64,000 nucleotides of DNA from assembly GCA_023846275.1 (NCBI GenBank), contig CM043871.1, positions 35,060,578 through 35,124,577 of the forward strand, given 5' to 3'. This document shows positions 42,001-54,000 of the stretch, one piece after another (the first letter of the stretch is position 1; every line of letters starts with the position of its first letter). The position numbers and the translations under genes are program-made. This stretch comes from Vanilla planifolia (lineage: Eukaryota; Streptophyta; Magnoliopsida; Asparagales; Orchidaceae). The notes beneath the pieces are model-generated. The model saw nothing but the letters and a program-made list of their open reading frames with translations. It was not told the origin of the DNA and searched no databases.

Positions 42001-45000
42001 AACAAAGGACCATACACAAAGCTATTGGACGAAAAGCAAGCCCAACTAGAGAAAGGTATTATCCAAGCTTTTGCAATGCTTGCTACTTCATTTATTCAAT
42101 TATGTAATATAAGCCTGATTTTGATTTATATTCTTGTGATATCATGAGGAACATAGGTAATGAATGTACAATCAAAAGAGGAAGAAAAGAGATAAATTGA
42201 ACAAGGGGTGATGCAAGTTGAGTAATGAAGTGAACAAAAAATAAAAGACTCATAGGAATAAAAGAGACGGTATGAGAAACACCTGAGCCATCTGCACAAA
42301 ACCAAATTAAGTGATAAGAATTTCAAGACGCTTATCTAGCACTTAAAAGGCATCTCATATATCATTTCCATTTCAAGGTGCCCTTGGCCTTTTGACAGGC
42401 CTCCTTGTCTTCCTCGACTACTACTTCTCCCCTTTATACAAGGTCAATATCGATCTAATAAAATTCATCAAGTTTAGAGATAGCCTCTCAAAGCATCAAT
42501 GATGTGCAAAAGTCTTAGCAAAGACATCATCAACTACCAAAGATTTTCTAAGTGATACCAACAACCAATGATAGACTAAATAGGGGTTACAAAGAAATAA
42601 TATCAGTTTTCAACAAATTCTTCTCACTTCGACTCCACTTATCATTCCAAATCATTTACTATGAAGTTTTGGAACAATATGAGCTCGTTCCAAAATTGCT
42701 AGCAGCGAACATTGACATCATGATATTTTGCTTTGCTCACGTTCTTGAGAACTCCCCTTCAACCTAGAGTGGTTCCAACACCTACTAATGTTGAGGAGGT
42801 CATCTAAGAATTCTAATATTGTCTTCTTCAAGATATGGTCTTACCCTAGATTCTTCAACTTTCCCACCTTATTCTAGGATTGAAGGAGAACCAAAGCCAT
42901 CGGAATACGAAATTCAATGGCAAGTGATCAAACTACATTCCTTTGCTAAAGGCTCATACTCTTTTTGAGAGAAATACAACACTTGAGGGGTGAAAGATAC
43001 CTTTGCCAAGCTTGCCAACATGTCTATACTATGATCAATAATGGAAGGGCCCTCCAAAGCAAAGTTGACATACATAGAGTGTCTAAAAAAGGTAGTCATT
43101 CAAATAGTGGAAGCCCTTAACACCTAGAAAAAATTGATAAAATCTTTGTCACCACCTGCTCCAGTGGCAGCTAGGAAGGATGTGCAAGCTTCTGAATAAG
43201 GGAAACCCAAGGGTAGAAAGGCTTAACAAAAATCATTGGCTCAAAAGCAAGGTGAAACAAAGATTTTCGAGATAGCGAAATTCAACAACGTGCTACTCTC
43301 CAAACTATTTCCAAGAGGAACGACAAGCTTAGAACCGGGTGGCAATGAGGATTTCTGGTCCTTGGGTCGATTGATAAAAGTACCCTCACTCACTCATTCT
43401 AATAACTTAGGGATGTGCATGGTCAACATCCCATCCAAGGCCACACAAGGGGAGAAGCGAACCTTGATAGCTTACCAAAGCCATTCAAGTTCAAATTTCT
43501 TGAAGGCCACCAGCCCAAAGTTGTCATTGTCCAAAGGATTTGATTTTTATGTAAAATTGCAACAAACAATTGACACAAGGAATGTTTCTAAATCCTTCAA
43601 CTAAAAATAGGACTTCTAACCTAACTTCAACAAATGATGAATTTATAAGAACTATAACCACCTAAAGATTTCAAATTTTCCTAAGTTCTCTCTAATTGAA
43701 GACCCTATCATACAAATTTGTTGTGCTAAATTGGCGAACACATGGCCACTTATCGCAATAGCTTATAGTGATCTAAAGGGCTCTATAAACATCATTCTTT
43801 TTTTTCCAATTGTTGTTGTATATCCTTATTTGTGTCGTTTGTAAGTTAAACCATTTTGCATCAAACTATGTTTATGTAAAACACCTTTTAGGTCAAATGA
43901 TTGGTCTCTTGCAGGCATTTTAGTAGAATTCCATTGAATCCAATGTTTTGTGCAAATCTCCTTAAAGATTAGTGTTTGTAAGGGCTTCTTTGGCTTGCAT
44001 TTGCAAAGGTCATTTATTCAACGTAAGTATGACGATCATGAGGCTAGAGTACGTTGCACTATTGTTGAACCATGTAAAACATTCAATGTGTCACTTTTCT
44101 TACTGCTCTTCAGTTATTTGGTACAACAAAACAATTTTACAAAAATGTTTATCTTAAATTAGCACTATAACAAAAACACAACTCATCCTACTCTTACGCA
44201 TGCCAATTACTCAGCCTTAAGATTAGACAATTAGCACACATACTTATTTTTCATATTAAAGTCAAGGAAAAGCTTACACCACCTCTAAGGAATTGCATTA
44301 CCAGCCCATTTATGCAAACCCCCAACTTCCTTCACAATTCCAAATCATTGAGAGCAAGATCAGTGAATTTTAAAAAGAACAACATAGAACAAGTTTTATT
44401 AAAAAAATAGTACTTTCCATGCAAAGTTGTATCTAGAACACCAAAGAAAAATCCGCTGGAACCACAAAAGCTAAATAAGGCAAATCACCTGAAGAACCTA
44501 ACTGGTAGTACAACACATTACACACCTGTAATGGTGAACCATCTTAATGCAAGTAAGCACAAGCTTTTTGACTCTTGTTTCCACAACAAGCTGTCTTGAA
44601 GAGTAATCTGTCCCAAAAAAGATTTTCACAATATTCCCTGCAGAGAATTCATTTAGAAATGGCTCCAGTCTATCTAATAATATAGAAAAAGAAGTCCAAA
44701 TATCAACCACTAACAATTGTCCAGCACAAATAGATGACAGAACAGAAAAACATGTTGTAGAACAAAGATACAGAAAAGAATTCTCATAAACTAACAATCA
44801 TATGAATATAAAGGAAAATGATATCGACAACAAACATGACAAATTCTAAAGAAGTTTACCAGAACAGTAAATTTAAGTGTTAAGATTTTTGAGTGCTAAA
44901 AAGTGCAAAAGATCAGACCTCAGTTGTCCTGTGGGAGTGCAGTTATGGTTTTCACTAACATCTCAAAATTCCTGGAGTGCTTTAAAGACCAGGTCAAAGG

Positions 45001-48000
45001 AGGTACGACCTTCTAGCTATGTCTCAACCCATTCTATATTTTCTCCAGCTACTTAATGAGTAAGAGACAGAGAGATGTCAGCGATTGATGTCTCATGAAC
45101 ATAAAGCCAAATCCTCATCTTTAGCCTGATTAGCTCCCATCAGTAGCAACAAAACAAAGTTGATGCAATATTCGTTAAGGAATAGGAGTTAAGGCCTTAA
45201 ACAAGAAAAAATCTCAAGAAGGCAAAGTGATGTTTAACTTAGCATGAAAAAAGTAGGAATATCATTCTCCAATTAGAAAGAACATGCAACGAACTATACT
45301 TTTCTTTGCATGGCAAGAGATTAGGGTTCTATAGAGAAAAGCTGGAGGAAAAAGAGTATGGTGGTCAGAGAAAAGTGCTCTATGGAAAGAAAACAACAAG
45401 CCAAAGGCCTCATCATGGCCATGCCTCATGATGGCCATGAAAGTGACGAGTGGCGAAATGTGAAGTCCAAAAAGAGGAACAAGCCCTTGTGAAGTTTCCC
45501 TAGGGATATGCATCATCGACTTCTGCTATGACGCCATATAGATCATAATAGTACCAAGAATGGGCTAGGTTGCTACCAAACTACCACTGCAATCTATCAC
45601 GGTTCCAAGAATGGACAAACTAAGAATCATGCAACAATTATAAGGCATCACATGTGACATCACAATATAACAACCCATCTGATGGCTAGGTTGGTTACCT
45701 CCTTTCAAAAGATCTGACAACTAGAAAGGGGTGGCCTTGAGATGAATAATGCTCTTGAGGTGACTATTCCCAACTTAATGCTCAACAGTTACATGAATGG
45801 TAAATGACAGCTTGAGGACTACATTTACCATCCAAATTTAAAAATGTTTACATTTTATTATCCAACCTGCTTAAATCATATTAGAATATGAACCTAAGAT
45901 AAAATCTCAGGTCTTGATCTACTAAAAAAATGTGGCAACAAATAGATCAAATGTGACCAATTCACATCATTCAAAAATTTTAGCAATTAAATAATAGGTA
46001 AAATCAATATTTCATAAAACAAGTCTTATAATCATCCATTGATTACATCAAAGAACAACTATTACAAATAACAAAATTAAACCTCATATAAAATGTATTT
46101 AAGATCATGCAACTTAAGTTAACATTTACATATGTTCTGAGAAGCAACAAACTTAACATGCAACAGGTATAAACCGGTTTAGCCAATGCATGCCTGTGTC
46201 ACGAGATTTTGTAGAAAAGGTATAAGCGAACTCTTTCACTATCACAGCATTAACTAACATTTAATTAGAAAAAAATTAAACAAGTTTTAAGCATAAAGCT
46301 TGAAAAAAATCCAACTTACACAATAAGCATGTCATCAAGAATAACATTATAACTTGTTCTCTATTACTTTAATCCCAACTAAGAACTTGTGGCTATGCCA
46401 TGTGAATACCATTTCCTTTTATATAAACCTTTTCCAGTTTCATGAACACTATTCTTTGACAATCAAGGCGTTATGGCATCTATGAGGGACCCTTAGCTAT
46501 GAAAGAATGTCATCCCAACTATGACAGAATATCAAATTGAATTATAAGAGATTACTAAAGCTATGAGAGGACTAAAAACAACAAAGAGGACAGCATCTCA
46601 AAACTATGATGGAGGTCATCGCCTCGAACAGTGAGAGGCCAACACACCATACTAGACTTTCAATACTCATACATCAATAAAACATTACATGATATGATAA
46701 ATCATTAGATATATCATTTAAAATTTCATCTTATCATATTTTTATATTCAAAACAATAACAACAATTTATGCTTGTCAATTAATGAACCATGTTTGGCAT
46801 TGACCTTATTAACATCTAGTTTCTTCTTCAATAAAATATCATTACTACCAAACTCTATTTGTCTCAACATTGTTTCATGGAGCAATCCAATATTTACAAA
46901 CCAAGTTAACTTTCCATGATACTTGGATCATATAATTTAACAAGAATAAGAACATGTGTAACAACTAGAAATGCATCATGCACATTTCCCATTTATAGTG
47001 GCAATATAATCATTATTTCACAAGGCCAAATTTATGTAAAATTTTCAAGCGTTAAAATGGATTGAAGTTGGAGCTCATCAACCCCTCAAAATCTCCTTAT
47101 CCCTTTAGTAGACAAGATTAAATTTAAAAAAAAAACATAAAAATTGTTGAAGCTTAAATGTGTATCTTACAGATATTTTTAAGTTTTGAGATTCACATTG
47201 AGAGCACAAATTTCCTTAATACTTGTAGTTGAGTGGATTGCTGATAGTTAGAGCTAAAAATAGAAAATAAAGAAAGGGACATGATTTTGCACAAAAAATT
47301 CTATAAGAAGGGAAAATAATGGTTGCATGTAGCAAAAAATGAATTTCACAAGTTGTTTTGTGTTCACAAGGTATTTCTTGAGAACTTTCAACAAGAAAGG
47401 AGTGTCATGCAAAGATAGGGCATAATATCTCATAGATAAGAGAATAAGCATGTCGAAAAGCCCAACAAAAGGAATGGCTGGTTCTCACAAGGAGGTTCTA
47501 GTGGCACTAAGATACATGAAGTGATGAAATAAGCAGAGTTTTGTTAGCTATTTAAATACTTAATCCACTATGCTATTTTTTCCAAATTTCCCTCTCTCCT
47601 TACCCTCAAAGTTGAGCTTTTGAGATCTCTATCCCTATGCATGAGTAATACTCTACCTCAGAAACCTACAAACTTTGATCCCAAAAGTTAGGAATGGCTA
47701 AAGCCAACTCGACAACATCCTTGGCTAATATACTGCACAACCTCCCACAATTCTCGATACGTGAAGACAAGATGATGAAGGATTCAGATGTGGCCCTAGC
47801 ATTGAAAGTGATCCAGATCACTCTAGCCACTCTCAGGTCAGCCTGCTAATCATCAAGTTCAGATGGCAAGAGTGACAATACAGATCCAACAATTCAAAGT
47901 ATAGAAATCTGGTCAAAGATTCCTGCTGCAATAACCTAAATCTTATGAAGAATAAAAGAGGCATTGAACATTCACTGTTGGCAGATTAACTAATTACAGA

Positions 48001-51000
48001 AATTACCAATGGTGTTGATTTAGTGCTAAAGTGTACAAATATATACAAAATTTCGAAATTTCAAGACTTTAGCAATTGGACTTCCAAATCCTATAAAATC
48101 AGACTGAAGAGTTGAAGCATGGATAACTTCAACTTCCCAAGGAACCTCCTCTCTAATTCTATAGTCTACTCTGCACCTGGATTCTTGCAGAAGAAGAGGC
48201 ACTCATCTCTATTCAACATAAAAAATAAATTGTCAAACAATATATGAGATATGGAAATTATGGAGAAAGATAAAACATTGTTAAAGATTCTATCCATGAC
48301 AAAGACTATGAGGGCACTACAAAACAAGAGACCAAGGTCAAAAACAAATACGAACCCTAGGGTTGCGGCTCAAGGCATTCTAGCGGTTCAATTAATCATG
48401 CATGCAATGGAGCCTATTACAAAGGCCAGCCCCATCATCGAGAAGACGTAAAAACAAAAGATATGGCAAGACACAATTATCACCTTAAGAGATCTAGATG
48501 AAGTGCATAATCCAACGATTCTAATTCTATGTCATTGTATTGGCCGCCTCCGCCACCAAAGTCCACAGGAAATGCAAGCAAATAGCAGAAAAGTAATCGT
48601 GCTCACGCTGTTCAAGGTGGTTTATGGCCTTATCATAGAATAATTGGATTAAGTCCAAAAGCCTAGTAAGGCTGTTCATAGCTTCACTCAAACTGCCAAC
48701 CTCTATGAAAAATACTTGTCTCACAAAAGCAAAGTGATGGATAAACCGAACAAAACTGAAGAAACTATGAAGACAGTCTGAAGACTATCACAAGATGGGT
48801 ATCATGGAGACCTTGGAGAAACCTCTAGAATACATGAAAGCAATCTACGACACCTAAAAGTAGTAGTACAAGAAAATAGAAGATGATCAAATTGAGCAAG
48901 GAATTCACAAAGGACATGGAAGATGCTTTAACTTAGTGTGAGATGCTAACAAAAGCAAATGAGAGCCTAAAGTCTAAGGCTGACACTTTGACAGAGCATC
49001 TGCAAAGCACCTTCGACGACCTGATGAGGCATTTGATTGAAGATGATTTTTCGCAAGTGCAAGATAAGTCTCAAACCATGCCAATGCCACCGAATCAAAG
49101 TAAAAATGGTAGCAAAGAATGCTATGAAGACAATACCATGGAGCCTAACTTCCTATTAGAATAAACCTAGGAGGGTTTGCACATTGATTTCATCGAGGGC
49201 AACACGTTCAAGAATAAACCTAAGAGGGTTTGCACATATCCAACGACCAAGAACTATATCACCCAATAGTCAACAAACAAAATCCAATAAACCTTGGAGT
49301 GGCACCAAAATGAGTGGGTAGAGGCTAAATGCAAACTATGCCAAGGTCAACAAGGGCAACTACTTCATGAAGGCAAACATCTCCTAGAACAAAGATGGAT
49401 GGTATGTTTATCTCACGTTTGCAAAACACGATAATAGAAGAGATGCTTGGAATGATCATGCACTTGCAATGATGTCACTTAGGAAACTAAACCAACAAAA
49501 TACAGAACAAACCTATCCATTGATATCGATTTTAAATGGATGAAGGAATAAAAAATTTTAGAAGCACAATTCTAAAACAGTGTTGTCGAGTTTCTAGACA
49601 TGTTATTTTCACTTCTCTCCCAACCTACCATAATTTTTCTCCACAAATCATCCTTTGCAACTTTGTTGTCATTCAGAGTTCAAGAATGAAACTCATTAAG
49701 CCCTTCTAAGATGGTAAAAAGTTTAAAGCTAGCATAATTGAGTTAGAAGATGGGCAATTTGTACATGTTCAATCCTCAACTAGAGGTCAACATTGGCTTG
49801 AAATGTGACCCAAGTTGTAAGACTTCAAAGAACAAACTTAAGAACCAAGATAAGTAGCCCAAAAATTACCATGCACTTGCACAAGGGAATAGAGCATGTC
49901 CCAATGGGTGAGTACCAAGAGCCTTATGGATTATCATTATTCCCAAGGGAGAACATGCCTAAAGGGTGTGCACCATAGGTCTTGAGGTCTATCATTGTCA
50001 CAAAGCAAGACTCGTAAGCTTCCCAAGATTGTCAAAGATTTCCTGGTGGTAGTTAGAACAAGTTGAGGATCAAATTGTCAGAAAAAGTTGCACCTTTCGC
50101 TCCATACAATAATGGAAAAAAACTCATGATGGATTAACAACTACGTTGCACGAATTGGCTCAAGGCTATCGAGGTGCTTAAACATGAACAAAAAAAGCTT
50201 GAGAAGAGCATACCTAATCACTTGTTCACTAGCATAGTGTCGTAGATTACAAATACAAAGGAGTATAAACCCGAGTGTTGTTCTAATAATGGAATCACAT
50301 GAGTGTGCAAAGGAACAATACAACAACAATGTTCAAGCCATTTACTAGACATTTGGAGAAAGGGTCAACAACCTAAGAAGAACTAAGGCCCAAAACTATA
50401 GAGAAGAATATAATAAAACTAATAAAGTGTATTTATGAAATTTTCATAATGTAAAATTTATGATAAATCCATAGATTATTGATAATACAATTTAAGATCA
50501 TTTCTACTCTTAGAGTAGGAAAGTTTTTGCCATCCTCCATTAGAAGTACAAAAGGACTTATCCCAACCACTTCTTTGACAAAGTATGCACTTTCACAATT
50601 TGGTGCCACCTTGCTTGCTCATTTCTATTGACCGGAGACATTATATTTACGAAGTCCAAGGTTTCCTTTGGTGAATGCATTTCGTCATACGTGTTGATTG
50701 AAGTATTTTTTTATGAAGGCTTCCTTTTTTGATGAAGGCTTCCTTTTTTGATGAAGGCTTCCTTCCTTTAGTCACTTTTCCTCTAATGTCTAACTCAAGG
50801 GCTACATTGAACTCCTCTCCATTTCTTAAATCTAATCATTATATCATACCCAAGCCTTGTCTTACATCTTCATATTAAATAGTGCATGGCCCTAAATCAT
50901 GCAAAGGCTCATGTGGCAAGAGAGGGAACATAACCTTTTCCATGTCACCACAATTTTTATTGTCTTTTTCACTTTTATGTTAGATAGTTAATTAAAATCT

Positions 51001-54000
51001 CCAAATAATGTCCCATTGGTTTTGTCTCATCAAATATATCCAAAAACCTCGAATAAACATAAGTTGAGCAAAAATATGTTTACCTAAATTAAGGACACAA
51101 ATAACTTAATCTAATAATTGGACTTTGGATCGATCCTCAAACCCCACATGTTCCTTGAGAATTCTTCTCAACAAATGAAACAAATGAAGAGACAAAATGC
51201 TATGAGAGATTACCAAGTGTCTAGATCATGGTTAATGGTTGAGATTAAGGTTAGTACACAAGGTGAACATAATAACAATGGACACCAAGAAAGCTCTTTT
51301 AGGCCACACTTCAAACAATAACTTTAACAAAAACATCTAAATTTACGAGCAAAAAAGAATGTTGAAGATAATACACCACGTGATGAAGACTTTAAAAGCA
51401 CAAACTTGAGATCTCAACTATTGGGCATCAATACCTTTCCTCTTGAAAGTTGCAAACATCATCAGCAAGAAAAGCAAAAAAGTTCAGAAAAACAAACATA
51501 ATCAAAATCTAGAGCAAAGTTGAGTTGGTTGATCCATGAAAATTGAGTAAAAGTCCAGTAGCATACAATATGACATGCTAACCCAAGGAACAATACTGCA
51601 GAATGTACCTTATACTATAAAAAAAAATTTATAACATAATTTGACACACCCCTTGATCCAACATCAAACAAAACAAACATATCACAAAATACAAATAAAC
51701 AGCAACAAAATAAAACTACAGTAGTACAAAAAAAAGACATCCAGGAAACGATAAATAATAGGCAATCCATTAATTGCAACTCACAGAAGATGTTATCAAA
51801 AGTAACTAAAAATTAGATTATGCAGAATTCTTAACTTACCATAATTATGATCAAACTGCAGTAGTAATTGGCACACCTCTATTAGTATGACCACATCAGC
51901 ACTGTTCTTCACTGAGCAAAAAAAGAGTAGCTGGGGCAGAAACTCTGAATCAGCACTAAAGCAATTCCTGCTCGAACATGCATATTTTTGCCTTGTTTTT
52001 AGACTTAGATTAAGGTATTTTACAGAACACATAAATGAATTTCGCACAAAATTTTATTGACAAATTACTAGAAATAGACTGCAGCAACATTTGTTGTACA
52101 ACCAAGCACCAGAAAACCTACCAATCTGCTTTTTGGCAGCAGTCGCCATAAGTATGGCAAAACTTCTCACGTATCCTTGACCGTTCCAATTCAATAACCC
52201 TCCTTCCCCTGAAGAATTTCTGCAGCTAATGCCAGGTCAAATTCCAAATAACACCTATGACAATGAAAGAACAATCTAACAATCTAATCATCATTTCACT
52301 CGGGCATAAGAAATAACAGTTCAAACAAGTACAATTTAAGTAATAGATATACATAAGGAAAGAAACAAAACATGCCACATGTGTTTAGCCTGTTATACTA
52401 CTTGCGAGAAATATATGTGACAATATGTTAATATCCATGAATAAATATGTGTACTTCTCATTATCACAAGAGAGTCAAAACATACAATTAATATATTCAA
52501 CAACAATAAAATATATATGGCAACCAGAGAAACCTAATTCAATGCTTAAAACTACAATAAAACAAGACAATTAAAAAGTTTATAATCACACAATGCTCAA
52601 AATTTAACCAAAATACCACAAAAAGATTATGCTCTGTACCCTTATCAGCTTCAGGAAACCCAAAAAGATAGCTCTGTAATTCACCCCTTCCTTTTGGCTA
52701 AGCTTTACTAAACCAGCTATTGTAACTATTCACAACTCATATACACCTCTGCCATACAAAAAAAATCCATAATGCTAGTTTCTAACACTTGAATCTTGAA
52801 AATCTATTTCCCAAATATGGCTGATGCTAGTTCAGTTAGTTAAGCATCTTGTAACTATCCTTGTTATCCTATTTTCAATGATTTTTGTTATAAACATGAG
52901 CATCCACAAGCCAAACACATTCCAGAGCACCTTAATCAGCGCCTTATTTTTTATACTCATTTTGTAGCCATTTCATGCTGCAATGCATCATATCGTACTG
53001 TTACCATGTTTCGTCTGTGCTTCACCAGTGGTGATTGAGAAATGACATGAAGGATAAAATGTCTATTTTAACTTTGAATGTCATTGAAATTATGTGAATA
53101 AGTACGAAAACCAATGAAATGGTAAGCTAGGTCTAAATCTAAATTCCAAAAATGGGTATTATCATGATAATTCAAAATAGACAACAATTTCAGGGCACAG
53201 GAAAACATTGAAACCAAACATGGTTATAGAGAGCATTACCCACAAAAGGGATAACTAAACTATACTTATGTGACAACAATAACAAATTATAGAAAACAAA
53301 AAAAAAGATAAACAGAATTTTATATATACTTACATAACATTACCGAAGGTTCAATAAAGACAGACAGAGCTAAGAAGAAAGGTAAATATTTGACAAATTG
53401 TTCATGATTTCTTCTTGATAAGAAAATCAAGAAACAAACACTCATAACAAGTATTAGCTCACCCAAAAGACACATTTCATCAAACATGGCTTTACAAGTA
53501 ACCGAAAACATGAATTGTATGCACAATTTCTTCAAAGAATGAACTTAATTTAACAAAGTTGTAAGAGAGTGAAACAATATCACACCAAAAGAAGTTGGAT
53601 TACAAAGTCAGAGAGATGCTAATGCTTTCCTATTAATTCAAATATCTTGTGTGCTGTTAAAGCAAGGAGAAAGCAAAAGAAACCTTGAATGTTCAGTTGA
53701 GTAAAACCTTTCAAAGAGATGAAGTCAATTTCCAATTCAAATGCATGGTACCTAGAGTGAATGGGATAACAAGCTAAACAAAGAAGAGCACGGACCCCAA
53801 GATAAGTAGAAAAGAGCTCCTTGGCATTGGAATAAGGAACATCCCCGCTATGTCTTATAAAAAGAATTCATTTGTTTGAGATCTTCCACCCGACAATTAG
53901 CAGATATTGGAAAAGCAATCTAAGATACATTGCTTCTAAATACTTTCTCAATATATTGGCCACATATTTTAATAGATAAGAACATAAAAGAAAATCCAAA

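Larger units (their letters stand above)
44638..51839 (-). other. UPL6: UPL6 intron 3
   Basis: A 7.2-kb intron. At 46.4-46.65 kb a CTATGA(G/A)-(G/A) motif recurs, as in a decayed LTR. From 47.7 to 50.4 kb both strands show interrupted protein-like frames, for example 48,943-49,164 plus (73 codons, with LKSKADTLTEHLQSTFDDLM) and 48,527-48,724 minus. These are probably retroelement relics, but no family could be named. Confidence 0.45.

Noticed and set aside
52817-52890. Possible tRNA-derived SINE (A-box-like TAGTTCAGTTAGTTAAG)
   Set aside because: No acceptable B box (GGTTCGAATC-like) 30-60 bp downstream and no tail; resemblance is likely chance.
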